Positions 37,089-45,780 of a stretch of DNA of 64,000 nt are shown in pieces. Position 1 is the stretch's first letter; each line of letters starts with the position of its first letter. Made by a program: the position numbers and the translations under genes. Below the pieces are notes generated by a model that ran no database searches, was not told where the DNA came from, and worked only from the letters and a program-made list of their open reading frames with translations. The stretch is taken from the NCBI GenBank assembly GCA_023249305.1, contig JAHFCU010000003.1:1-64000 (forward strand), read 5' to 3'. This DNA comes from Gemmatimonadota bacterium (GTDB lineage Bacteria; Gemmatimonadota; Gemmatimonadetes; Gemmatimonadales; Gemmatimonadaceae).

Positions 37089-38150
37089 ATGCTTGATCGC
37101 CGCGCCTTTCTCGAGAAATCCGCCCTGCTCTCGGCGCTTGGCTTCCTGCCGCGCGCAATTTCAGCGGAGGAGTATGAACGCGACGTCGCCCGCACCTCCG
37201 CACCGACCGGCTTCCGCGGCCAGCCGTGCGTCGTGTCGAGCGCCAACGGCATCAACGGCGTGAAGCTCGCGTACGATCGCATTGCGGGCGGCGCTGATAC
37301 GCTTGACGCAATCATTGCCGGCGTGAACCTCGTGGAGCTTGATCCCAACAACCAGTCCGTCGGCTTGGGCGGTCTGCCCAACGAAGATGGCGTGGTGCAA
37401 CTCGATGCGAGCTGCATGCACGGGCCGAGCAGGCGCGCCGGAGCGGTGGGATGCCTCGAGGACATCGCCACCCCGTCGCTTGTTGCGAAAGCTGTGATGG
37501 ACTACACGGACCATGTGATGCTGGTGGGCGAGGGCGCGAAGCGGTTTGCGCTCGCCGTGGGATTCAAGCCGCAGAACTTGCTGACGGAGCAGAGCCGCAA
37601 GGACTGGTTGCGATGGAAGGCGCGCCTTAGCGACCGCGACCACTGGTTCGAACCGGAGTCGCTCGAGGCGCTCAAGTTCACACACGGCACCATCAACATG
37701 AATGCCGTGAATGCCGGCGGCGATCTCAGCTCGGTCACCACCACGAGCGGCGATTCCTACAAGCTCCCCGGTCGGTTGGGAGACTCCCCCATCCATGGGG
37801 CGGGGCAGTACACCGACAACAGCGTTGGTTCGGCGGGCTCGACCGGACAGGGCGAGCTCAACATCAAGACCTGCGGTGCGTTTCTCGCGGTTGAGTTGCT
37901 GCGACGGGGCGTCGCGCCGGAGCAGGCGGCGCTGACGGTGCTTGAACGCGCGCTGGCCGTCAGCGAAAAGCGCCGGCTCGATGAGCGCGGCCGCCCGCGC
38001 TACGATCTGCAGTTCTACGTCCTCACCAAGGACGGCCGTTGCGCGGGCGCCACGATGTACGAAGGGGCCAGCTTCGCCGTATGCGACGAACGCGGGCCGC
38101 GCCTCGAGAAGTGCGCGTACCTGTTCAAGGCGAGCGAGCACCCCCGCTGA
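37089..38150 (+). CDS. Tat-exported glycosylasparaginase (N4-(beta-GlcNAc)-L-asparaginase)
   Basis: A 353-residue N-terminal-nucleophile hydrolase. The start has a twin-arginine signal (DRRAFLEKSALLSALGFLP). The autoprocessing region THGTINMNAVNAGG places the nucleophile at Thr201, followed by SVTTTSG, GRLGDSPIHGAGQY and GSTGQGE, which are the substrate-binding blocks of the glycosylasparaginase family. The residue before Thr201 is Gly rather than the Asp of the well-studied enzymes. It should cleave itself into two chains and hydrolyse the GlcNAc-asparagine bond outside the cytosol. The K+ channel gene follows after one base. Confidence 0.87.
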   Translation: MLDRRAFLEKSALLSALGFLPRAISAEEYERDVARTSAPTGFRGQPCVVSSANGINGVKLAYDRIAGGADTLDAIIAGVNLVELDPNNQSVGLGGLPNEDGVVQLDASCMHGPSRRAGAVGCLEDIATPSLVAKAVMDYTDHVMLVGEGAKRFALAVGFKPQNLLTEQSRKDWLRWKARLSDRDHWFEPESLEALKFTHGTINMNAVNAGGDLSSVTTTSGDSYKLPGRLGDSPIHGAGQYTDNSVGSAGSTGQGELNIKTCGAFLAVELLRRGVAPEQAALTVLERALAVSEKRRLDERGRPRYDLQFYVLTKDGRCAGATMYEGASFAVCDERGPRLEKCAYLFKASEHPR

Positions 38151-38151
38151 C

Positions 38152-39201
38152 ATGCGCGACGTGCGAGACGACCTCAGCACCATCGGCCGGCGCGTCCTCA
38201 CGCCGATTGCGGTGCTGTTCGCTATCTACTTGGTGGGGATCGTCGGCTACAAGATGATCGGCGGTGCGGGGCATAGCTGGCTCGATGCGCTGTACATGAC
38301 CACGATCACACTCACGACCACGGGCTACCGCGAGGTGATCGACATCACCCAGCATCCCGCGGCGATGGTCTTCACGATCGTTCTCCTGCTTTTCGGCGCG
38401 ACGGCGGTGGTGATGACGGGGTCAATGATCACGGCGTATGTGGTGGAAGGCGACCTGACAGCGGGATTTCGGAGGCGGCGGATGCAGAAACGGATTGACA
38501 CGATGCGCGCACACACGATCGTTTGCGGCGCGGGGCAGACAGGCACGGCGGTGGTGCGCGAGTTGGTCGCCACGGACCGCCCGATCGTCGCAATCGAGGG
38601 CAACGCCGAACGCGCGGCGGTCTTCGAGCGGCTCTTTCCCGACGTGCCGGTGCTGGTGGGCGACTGCACCGACGACGAAGTGCTGACGCAAGCGGGCATC
38701 GTCAACGCATCGGGCGTGGTAGTTTGCACGGATGACGACAAGGTGGCGCTCGTGACGACCTTGCTCGCGCGGCAGATGAACACGAAGGCGCGTCTCGTCG
38801 CGCGCGCCGCTGATGACCGTGCCGCGGCGCGCCTGCGTCAAAGCGGCGCCGATTCGACCGTTTCGCCCGGGAAGATCGGCGGTATGCGCATGGCAAGCGA
38901 ACTCCTGCGGCCCAGCGTCGTGACGTTCTTGGACCAGATGTTGCGCGACGAGAACCGCAACCTGCGCATCGAGGAAGTGCATGTGGATCAGGGCAGCGCG
39001 CTCGACAGACGCCAAGTGGATGCGTTGCACCTGCACGAGTATGGCACGGGCCTTCTCCTGCTCGCCCTCCGCACGCGCAACGGCGAGTATGTCTTCAACC
39101 CCCCGGCGGCGACGGCGATCAATGGCGGCTGTCACCTCATCGTGATGGGCGATCCGGCGTCGGTTACGCGGCTGCAGGCGGCGGGCGCGGCGCCGGCCTA
39201 G
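38152..39201 (+). CDS. Potassium channel with TrkA-N (RCK) domain
   Basis: A 349-residue two-helix K+ channel: TM1 (about 16-37), pore helix and filter LYMTTITLTTTGYREV, TM2 (about 70-95), then a Rossmann TrkA-N domain (VCGAGQTGTAVV) and a TrkA-C-like end. The filter reads TTGYRE, so the second glycine of the classic TxGYG is an arginine (R60); similar GYRE/GFRE filters are known in bacterial Kch-like channels. Ligand (NAD(H) or nucleotide) control through the RCK domain is expected. It starts one base after the asparaginase stop, so the pair is co-transcribed. Confidence 0.85.
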   Translation: MRDVRDDLSTIGRRVLTPIAVLFAIYLVGIVGYKMIGGAGHSWLDALYMTTITLTTTGYREVIDITQHPAAMVFTIVLLLFGATAVVMTGSMITAYVVEGDLTAGFRRRRMQKRIDTMRAHTIVCGAGQTGTAVVRELVATDRPIVAIEGNAERAAVFERLFPDVPVLVGDCTDDEVLTQAGIVNASGVVVCTDDDKVALVTTLLARQMNTKARLVARAADDRAAARLRQSGADSTVSPGKIGGMRMASELLRPSVVTFLDQMLRDENRNLRIEEVHVDQGSALDRRQVDALHLHEYGTGLLLLALRTRNGEYVFNPPAATAINGGCHLIVMGDPASVTRLQAAGAAPA

Positions 39202-39232
39202 CAGCCAGCGGTGGCCGCCGTGCGCTCGCGCG

Positions 39233-40573
39233 TTATGAGGTCTTGAAGGCGCTCGCCGCCTTGTCGAGTTGCGCGGCGGTCTGCGAAAGATGGGACGCGG
39301 CCGCCGCGATCTCTTGTGTGCTTGCGCTCTGCTCCTCGCTCGCGGCGGCGACTTCGTGGATGGCGTTCACGAACGCCTGTGTCCCCGCGTTGAGCGCTGA
39401 GAGCCGCTGCTGCAACTCACTGACAAGCTGATCGCCCGCGTCGGCGGACGACGCCATGGCGGCGATTCCCTCGTCCGCTTCCCGCACGGCGGCTTCCACC
39501 TGCGAAAACGACTGGCGGCTGTGCTCCGTCGCCTCACGAACCGCGCCCACGCGGTCCAAGGCGCGGGCGCTTGCGGCGCGTGCCTCGTCGAGACGCGCGA
39601 GAATGCCCTGGATCAGCGACTCGGTCTGCTCGGCCGCTTCCGAACTGGTCGCCGCAAGCCGTCGCACTTCGGTGGCGACTACGGCAAATCCTTCGCCCTG
39701 CTCGCCCGCGCGCGCGGCTTCCATGGCCGCGTTCAACGCGAGCAGCTTGGACTGCCGGGCGATCTTCTGCACGAGCGTTACGAACGCGCGGATTTCGTCC
39801 GACGCCGCGTCGAGGGCGTCAACCGCCAGGGCATTCGCCTGCACATCCGCGGCGAGGGCATCGAGACGTCCGCCCGTTTCGTCGAGTCGCTCGTGGTTGT
39901 CTCCGGCCAACGCCATCAGCCGGCGGTTGCGCTCGAGGCCGTCGCGCGCGCCGGTCGCCAACGCTCGCGCCTGCGCGCCGAGGCGCGAGGTGTCCGCGGC
40001 AAGCGCGGCGATGGTGTCGGCCATCTGTGCTGCCTGATGACTGAGCGAAGTCGCCGTACCAGCGATCCCCGCCGCGGCCTGCGCGAGATTCTCGGTACCG
40101 CCCGTGATCTCGCCGGCGAACGAAGTCGTCTCCCTGGCTGAGACGTGGATGTACGTCGCGAGTTGCGCGAGCTCGGCGCTCATGCCTTCCATGGCGCGAG
40201 CAAGGCGGCCAATCTGGCCGCCCTGATCGGCGGCCGCGGGCCGCGCCGTGAGATCACCTGCGGCAACGGCCTCCGCCACGGCCGCCAGTTCACCGAGCCG
40301 GTTGCCGACGAAAGGCGAAATGACCACGGCGAAGAACGCGACGCCGACGAAACCGGCGAACGCGATCGCCAACGCGGCGAGCAGGATTACCTGGCCCGAC
40401 TGCCAGGCGCCGACCCAGATTCCGCGCGTGAGCCACGCGAGCGCGAGCGTGGCAGTCCCGGACGCCCAGAGGATCCAGGTCGTCAGTCGATCCAGCGCGT
40501 GCGCCCGCACTGCGGGTGCTCCGCTTGTACCCCGTTCCGTCGGGACTAGATTCCGCTGATCCCCGTGACTCAC
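39233..40573 (-). CDS. Methyl-accepting-chemotaxis-like transducer with HAMP domain
   Basis: The 446-residue protein has two adjacent membrane helices ([18 protein letters not shown] and [24 protein letters not shown] segments), a HAMP domain (about 80-130, [20 protein letters not shown]) and a long signalling coiled coil with the MCP hairpin [35 protein letters not shown]. There is almost no periplasmic domain between the helices, so it senses within the membrane or through partners. No chemotaxis genes are nearby. GTG 40573 is used because a longer frame would overlap the divergent leuS gene. Confidence 0.85.
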   Translation of the reverse strand: MSHGDQRNLVPTERGTSGAPAVRAHALDRLTTWILWASGTATLALAWLTRGIWVGAWQSGQVILLAALAIAFAGFVGVAFFAVVISPFVGNRLGELAAVAEAVAAGDLTARPAAADQGGQIGRLARAMEGMSAELAQLATYIHVSARETTSFAGEITGGTENLAQAAAGIAGTATSLSHQAAQMADTIAALAADTSRLGAQARALATGARDGLERNRRLMALAGDNHERLDETGGRLDALAADVQANALAVDALDAASDEIRAFVTLVQKIARQSKLLALNAAMEAARAGEQGEGFAVVATEVRRLAATSSEAAEQTESLIQGILARLDEARAASARALDRVGAVREATEHSRQSFSQVEAAVREADEGIAAMASSADAGDQLVSELQQRLSALNAGTQAFVNAIHEVAAASEEQSASTQEIAAAASHLSQTAAQLDKAASAFKTS

Positions 40574-40626
40574 GCACGACCTCCAAGCGGGCGCGGGGAG
40601 TCCAGCTTCACCCCCACAACACCGTG

Positions 40627-43125
40627 ATGACCGTTTCCCAACCACCGGCCGGCTCCGCGGAGCCCGTCGGCTACGACCCGACCGCCGTCGAAGCCAAGTG
40701 GCGCGCCCGGTGGGCGGAGCGCGGCACCAACGCGACCGACCTCGGCGGCGAGCGGCCGTTCTACCAGCTGATGATGTTCCCCTATCCGTCCGCGGAAGGG
40801 TTGCATATCGGCAACCTGTACGCGTTCACGGGAAATGATATCCACGGGCGGTTCCAGCGGCTACAGGGGCACACGGTGCTCGAGCCGCTCGGCTATGACG
40901 CGTTCGGCATCCACTCGGAGAATTTCGCCCTGAAAATGGGTGTGCACCCGATGGAGCTGATCCCGCGCAACGTCGCGAACTTCCGACGCCAGCTTGACCG
41001 TGCCGGGCTGATGGTCGACTGGCGCCGCGCGGTGGACACCACCAATCCGGCCTACTACAAGTGGACACAGTGGGTCTTCCTGAAGCTCTACGAGCGCGGA
41101 CTGGCGTACAAGAAGCAGGCCGCGGTCAACTGGTGTCCATCATGCAAGACCGTGCTCGCCAACGAGCAGGTCATCAATGGCGCGTGTGAGCGCTGCAAAA
41201 CGCCGGTGGAGCAACGCGCACTGGAGCAGTGGTTCTTCCGCATCACCGACTACGCCGAGCGGCTGCTCAAGAACCTGGACTGGATTGACTGGTCGGAGAG
41301 CACACGCACCGCGCAACGCAACTGGCTGGGCCGAAGCGAAGGGGGCGAACTTCGCTTCCGCGTGCTCGATCCCCTGACCGATGCAGGGAGTGCCGGCGTG
41401 ATGGTGTCGCAGGAGATCACCAGTGGCTCAACGGTGATTCCCGTCTTCACCACGCGCCCCGACACGATCTTCGGCGCGACGTATCTCGTGCTCGCGCCCG
41501 AGCACCCGGCCGTGGATCGCGTGACGACACCCGATCAGCGTTCCGCGGTGGAGATGTATCGCGAGGCCGCGCGCACGCAGGACATCGTGAGCCGTCAGGT
41601 GAACAAGGAGAAGACCGGCGTCTTCACCGGTGCGTACGCGGTGAATCCCGCGAACGGCGAGATGATTCCCGTGTGGACGGCGGACTACGTGCTGATGGGC
41701 TACGGCACGGGCGCCATCATGGCGGTGCCCGGACACGACGAGCGCGATTTCGAGTTCGCGCAGAAGTTTGGTCTTCCCATCGTCCGCGTGGTCGCCGCCC
41801 CCGGGGAGAACGCGCACTCGCCGCTCACCGCGGCCTATACCGACGACGCCGACGGCCACCTTGTGAACAGCGAGGAGTTCGATGGCCTCGGTGTAGCCGA
41901 CGCGAAGCGGAAGCTGACCGACTGGCTTACCGCCCGTGGATCAGCGAAGCCGGTGACGACGTACCGCCTGCGCGACTGGTGCATCTCGCGCCAGCGCTAT
42001 TGGGGGCCGCCGATCCCGGTGATTTACTGCGACGCCTGCGGGACGGTGCCGGTGCCCGAGCAGGATCTGCCTGTGGTCCTTCCTCACGTCCCCGACTACA
42101 AGCCCGACGATTCCGGCGTGTCCCCCCTCGCCCGCCACGAGGCATTCTACCACGTGCCATGCCCGAAGTGCGGCAAGACGGCGCGGCGCGAGACCGACGT
42201 CAGCGACACGTTCCTCGACAGCGCGTGGTACTTCCTGCGCTATCCGAGCGTGCCCAACGACACCGTGCCATTCGCGACGGATGTGACGAAGCGCTGGCTG
42301 CCGGTGTCGGCGTACATCGGCGGCAACGAGCACGCCGTGCTGCACCTGCTCTATGCGCGGTTCATCAACATGGTGATGTACGACGCCGGCCTCGTACCGG
42401 CGGAGGAGCCGTTCGTGAAGTTCCGCGCGCACGGCATGATCATCCGGGACGGCGCGAAGATGTCGAAGTCACGCGGCAACGTCGTGAATCCCGACGCCTA
42501 CATGGACCAGTGGGGCGCCGACACGGTACGCACGTACCTGATGTTCATCGGGCCTTTCGAGGAAGGCGGCGACTTCCGCGACCAGTCCATCAGCGGCGTC
42601 CGCCGCTTCCTCGATCGCCTATGGGCGAGCGTGCGCGACGCGACCCCCGATGGCACGCCAGACGCCGACGTAATGCGCAAGCTGCACCAGACCATCAGAA
42701 AGGTCGGCGCGGACATTCCGGCCCTGAGCTACAACACAGCCATCGCCGCGATGATGGAGTACATGAACACGGTGCGCCGCGGCGAGCGCGTACCGCATCG
42801 TGCGGAGGTCGAGGCGCTTGTGCCGCTCGTGTCGCCGTTCGCGCCGCACATCGCCGAGGAGCTCTGGGAGATGCTGGGCCGGACAGGGAGCGTCTTCGAT
42901 GCCGGCTGGCCGACGTTCGACGAGGCGCTCGCGCACGAGGACGCGTTCGAGCTCGTGGTGCAAGTGAACGGCAAGACGCGCGGCAAGGTAACGGTGGCGC
43001 GCGACGTCACGCAGGACGCCGCACTCGCCGCGGTGCAGGCGGACGCGGGGATTTCGAGGTTCCTCACCGGGCCGGCGAAGAAGGTGATCTTCGTGCCGGG
43101 GCGGCTGCTGAGTATCGTGGTGTGA
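40627..43125 (+). CDS. leuS: Leucyl-tRNA synthetase
   Basis: An 832-residue class I aminoacyl-tRNA synthetase. The ATP-binding HIGH motif appears as HIGN (60-63), the KMSKS loop is intact ([10 protein letters not shown]), and a Cys4 zinc-binding insert is visible (CPSC with CERC near residues 180-200). The CP1 editing domain contains [18 protein letters not shown], which clears mischarged tRNA. The C-terminal anticodon-binding domain ends [11 protein letters not shown]. Length is normal. ATG 40627 matches the usual N-terminus ([14 protein letters not shown]); a longer upstream frame reaches into the divergent MCP region. Confidence 0.96.
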   Translation: MTVSQPPAGSAEPVGYDPTAVEAKWRARWAERGTNATDLGGERPFYQLMMFPYPSAEGLHIGNLYAFTGNDIHGRFQRLQGHTVLEPLGYDAFGIHSENFALKMGVHPMELIPRNVANFRRQLDRAGLMVDWRRAVDTTNPAYYKWTQWVFLKLYERGLAYKKQAAVNWCPSCKTVLANEQVINGACERCKTPVEQRALEQWFFRITDYAERLLKNLDWIDWSESTRTAQRNWLGRSEGGELRFRVLDPLTDAGSAGVMVSQEITSGSTVIPVFTTRPDTIFGATYLVLAPEHPAVDRVTTPDQRSAVEMYREAARTQDIVSRQVNKEKTGVFTGAYAVNPANGEMIPVWTADYVLMGYGTGAIMAVPGHDERDFEFAQKFGLPIVRVVAAPGENAHSPLTAAYTDDADGHLVNSEEFDGLGVADAKRKLTDWLTARGSAKPVTTYRLRDWCISRQRYWGPPIPVIYCDACGTVPVPEQDLPVVLPHVPDYKPDDSGVSPLARHEAFYHVPCPKCGKTARRETDVSDTFLDSAWYFLRYPSVPNDTVPFATDVTKRWLPVSAYIGGNEHAVLHLLYARFINMVMYDAGLVPAEEPFVKFRAHGMIIRDGAKMSKSRGNVVNPDAYMDQWGADTVRTYLMFIGPFEEGGDFRDQSISGVRRFLDRLWASVRDATPDGTPDADVMRKLHQTIRKVGADIPALSYNTAIAAMMEYMNTVRRGERVPHRAEVEALVPLVSPFAPHIAEELWEMLGRTGSVFDAGWPTFDEALAHEDAFELVVQVNGKTRGKVTVARDVTQDAALAAVQADAGISRFLTGPAKKVIFVPGRLLSIVV

Positions 43126-43143
43126 AGGGCGGACGGTAGACCG

Positions 43144-44241
43144 TCATCCCCGCGCGAGGTGCACCGGCGCGCCATCAGGATCCGTGGGATCGAAACAGGC
43201 GTCGCACATCCGGTTCAGCGCGCGAAACCGCAGCAGCTTCACATCCGGCGACAGGAACCCGTCCTTGGCGGGCTCTTCATGCATAAGGTCGGTGCTCAGG
43301 TACTTCTTGTTGTCGTCGCTGAGCACCGTCACTACGGTCGCGTCACCGCCCATCTCATCCTGCACCTGCAATGCGGCGAGGACGTTGCAGCCACTGGAAA
43401 TGCCGACGCCAATGCCGAGTTCATTCGCTAGGCGCTGCGCCATGATGATCGCGTCGCCATCGTCAATGGCAATCACGCGGTCGAGTTCGTCGAGCTTTAC
43501 GATCGCGGGAATGAACTCGTCGCTGATGCCTTGGATACGGTGCTTGCCCACCTTGTATCCTGTCGAGAGCGTCGGCGAGTTGGCGGGCTCCACCGGGAAC
43601 AGCTTGATCTCGGGGTTGCGCGCGCGCAGATAGCGGCCCGCCCCCATGATCGTCCCGCCCGTTCCCACGCCCGCGACGAACGCATCGGGCATGATCCCGC
43701 GCGCGCGGATCTGCGCCCAGATCTCGGGACCCGTGGACTGCTCATGCGCCGCGGAATTCTCATCGTTCGCGAACTGGCGCGGGAGAAACGCGCCGGGCGT
43801 CGCGGCGGCGAGCGCCTCCGACAACCGAATCGACCCGAGAAAGCCGCCTTCCGCGTGCGACACCAGGCGCACTTCGGCGCCAAACGAACGGATAAGCCGC
43901 TTGCGCTCCTCGCTCATCCAGTCGGGCATGAAGATCACGACGGAATGGCCGAGTGCGCGGCCGATCGCGCTGAACGCAATGCCTGTGTTTCCGCTGGTCG
44001 CTTCGATGATCGGGGCGCCCGGCTGTAGCTGCTCCGTCTCATAGCCGCGGCGGATGATGTACGCCGCCATGCGGTCCTTGATGGAGCCCGTAAAGTTGAG
44101 ATGCTCGGCCTTGGCGAAAATGCGCCGCTTCTGTCCGCGGAACTCGCAATCAAGGGCGAGCATGGGCGTGTTGCCGACGAGATTGCGCAACCCCTTCACG
44201 CGGTCAATGGCGGGCTGAATCGGATGCAACTGAAGCGTCAC
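43144..44241 (-). CDS. Cysteine synthase / cystathionine beta-synthase family enzyme
   Basis: A 365-residue fold-type II PLP enzyme. The lysine is K55 in [10 protein letters not shown], the substrate loop is TSGNTG (82-87), and the PLP phosphate loop is [10 protein letters not shown]. It most likely makes cysteine from an activated serine and sulfide. It is about 50 residues longer than CysK, with a C-terminal extension that has a Cys-x2-Cys pair ([13 protein letters not shown]), a possible metal or redox site not found in ordinary CysK. It is read from GTG 44241 and converges on leuS with an 18-base gap. Confidence 0.85.
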   Translation of the reverse strand: MTLQLHPIQPAIDRVKGLRNLVGNTPMLALDCEFRGQKRRIFAKAEHLNFTGSIKDRMAAYIIRRGYETEQLQPGAPIIEATSGNTGIAFSAIGRALGHSVVIFMPDWMSEERKRLIRSFGAEVRLVSHAEGGFLGSIRLSEALAAATPGAFLPRQFANDENSAAHEQSTGPEIWAQIRARGIMPDAFVAGVGTGGTIMGAGRYLRARNPEIKLFPVEPANSPTLSTGYKVGKHRIQGISDEFIPAIVKLDELDRVIAIDDGDAIIMAQRLANELGIGVGISSGCNVLAALQVQDEMGGDATVVTVLSDDNKKYLSTDLMHEEPAKDGFLSPDVKLLRFRALNRMCDACFDPTDPDGAPVHLARG

Positions 44242-44521
44242 GGCGGGACTCCGACGGTCAAGAAAGGAGCGGCGAACGCGGCTTCCTAAGCTCGTCCGCG
44301 AGCCAAAGTCTGCACAGTCAGATAAAGTAGCCGAACCTGTAGGAGAAAAGACGGCGCCTTCTGAATACGGGATATGGTTGGTCAGGCGGCCTCAATTCGA
44401 ACGTGGCGAAGCGGGGCCGCCACAGCTACGGGCCTCGAGCTGCCCCCGAGGAAACCCTCTACGCGGCCACGGTGACAATTCGTGTGAACCCATGCCAGAA
44501 CCTGTCCTTATCGAGGCCCCT
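44242..44521. promoter_or_regulatory. Divergent promoter region of cysteine synthase and PDZ genes
   Basis: 280 bases without a gene. The less GC-rich parts (around CAGATAAAGTAGCC, 44318-44331, and TACGGGATATGGTTGG, 44365-44380) are the best promoter candidates. A longer frame into the PDZ gene begins at 44378 but lacks coding character. I see no riboswitch or tRNA. Confidence 0.3.
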
Positions 44522-45646
44522 ATGCGCCGCACCCTGATGGCTCTCAGTTCTCTCGTGCTGGCTGCACCGCTCATGGCTCAGCAAGCGCGCACCCCTTCCC
44601 CTGAAACGCGCCAGTTCGTCGCCAGCGGTGGCGACCGGGCGATGATCGGCGTGTCCACGTCATCCGGCAGCAAGCGCGACACGCTTGGCGTGCTGGTGTC
44701 CTCAGTAACCGCTGGCGGCCCAGCCGAGAGAGCTGGGCTCAGTGAAGGCGACCGCATCCAGGCGATCAACAGTGTGTCGCTGCGCGTCAGCCGTGACGAT
44801 GCGGGCGACGACGAGATGGGCGGCATCATGCAGCGCCGGCTCACTCGCGAACTTGGCAAGGTGAAGGCGGGCGACGAGGTCACGCTGCAGGTGTGGCACG
44901 ACGGTGCCAGCAAGTCCTACAAGGTGAAGACCGTCGCCGCCGCCGACCTCATCAAGCCGATGAAGATCGCGACCCGGATCGACGAGCGCGCCGCGATCGG
45001 CATTTCCTTCGGCCTGACGGGCAGCAAGCGTGACACCTCCGGTGTCTTCGTGAACGCCGTCACCGAAGACGGCCCGGCGGAGAAGGCCGGCATCGTCGAG
45101 GGTGACCGCCTGTCGGCGATCAATGGCGTCTCGCTGAAACTGTCGAAGGACGACCTCGAGGATTCGTGGGTCGCGAGCGCGCGACTCAACCGGCTCAGCC
45201 GTGAAGTGGCGAAGGCCAAGCCGGGCGATGTCGTGGAGCTGACAGTGGTCTCGGGCGGTCGCGCGCGCACCGTAAAGGTGACGACGGTGAAGGCGTCGTC
45301 GCTCAAGGCCGGTTCCGAGAGCGGGTTCACGTTCTTCCGCATGCCTGGCGCGGTGATGGCGCCTATGCCGCCGATGCCGCCTATGCCGCCGATGTCCGGG
45401 ATGTATCTCAGCGTACCCGACGCGCCAAGCGCGCCGCATGCACCCATCGTGCGGTATCGCACCTTCAGCGGCAACGAAGCGGAGGTGCGCGTCGAGCTGG
45501 ACGCCGCGCGCCAGGAAATCGAGCGGGTCATGAAGATCGAAATGCCCCGCGTGCGCGCGGAGACGCAGAAGGCGCTTGAGGAGGCGCGCAAGCAGCTGCA
45601 GGAAGCGCGGGTGAATCTGCGGACGGTGCGGACGGTGAGGATGTAG
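44522..45646 (+). CDS. Secreted protein with two PDZ domains and C-terminal coiled coil
   Basis: A 374-residue exported protein (signal MRRTLMALSSLVLAAPLMAQ). Two PDZ-like domains (about 45-130 and 150-245) share the pattern GVLVSSVTAGGPAERAGLSEGDRIQAIN and GVFVNAVTEDGPAEKAGIVEGDRLSAIN, clear internal duplicates. A Met-Pro repeat (MPPMPPMPPM near 285) links to a charged coiled coil (about 320-374). There is no protease domain, so it is probably a periplasmic adaptor that binds peptide tails. It is followed by a strong bidirectional terminator. Confidence 0.8.
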   Translation: MRRTLMALSSLVLAAPLMAQQARTPSPETRQFVASGGDRAMIGVSTSSGSKRDTLGVLVSSVTAGGPAERAGLSEGDRIQAINSVSLRVSRDDAGDDEMGGIMQRRLTRELGKVKAGDEVTLQVWHDGASKSYKVKTVAAADLIKPMKIATRIDERAAIGISFGLTGSKRDTSGVFVNAVTEDGPAEKAGIVEGDRLSAINGVSLKLSKDDLEDSWVASARLNRLSREVAKAKPGDVVELTVVSGGRARTVKVTTVKASSLKAGSESGFTFFRMPGAVMAPMPPMPPMPPMSGMYLSVPDAPSAPHAPIVRYRTFSGNEAEVRVELDAARQEIERVMKIEMPRVRAETQKALEEARKQLQEARVNLRTVRTVRM

Positions 45647-45683
45647 TTCGAGAACAGCAGCGAGAAGCGGAGGACATCGGAAT

Positions 45684-45725
45684 GCAACGGAGGGGTGGGC
45701 ACCGTACGGTGCCACCCCTCGTTGC
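45684..45725. terminator. Long bidirectional terminator between PDZ and M14 genes
   Basis: GCAACG, AGGGGTGG and CACCG pair with CGGTG, CCACCCCT and CGTTGC around a TA turn, with single G bulges, giving about 19 bp of stem. TTCTGC follows. Confidence 0.7.
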
Positions 45726-45740
45726 TTCTGCTAGATGTCT

Positions 45741-45780
45741 CTGTTGTACTCTGTTGTTTTCTGTTGTTCTCTGTGCCTAG
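45741..45780 (+). repeat. 10-bp CTGTTGTNCT tandem repeat (second copy)
   Basis: Units CTGTTGTACT, CTGTTGTTTT, CTGTTGTTCT and CTGTGCCTAG follow the terminator. The last unit includes the stop codon of the convergent M14 peptidase gene. The first unit shares its first nine bases (CTGTTGTAC) with the array at 6231. Confidence 0.65.

Noticed and set aside
43132-43145. Small hairpin GACGGT-AG-ACCGTC between leuS and the cysteine synthase gene
   Set aside because: The loop is only two bases and the stem six, and it overlaps the 3' end of the cysteine synthase gene; too weak to call a terminator, though it resembles a single heptamer repeat unit.
45358-45405. Short tandem repeat in the PDZ gene considered as a CRISPR-like array
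   Set aside because: It encodes a Met-Pro linker with 12-base periodicity and no spacers, so it is a coding low-complexity linker.
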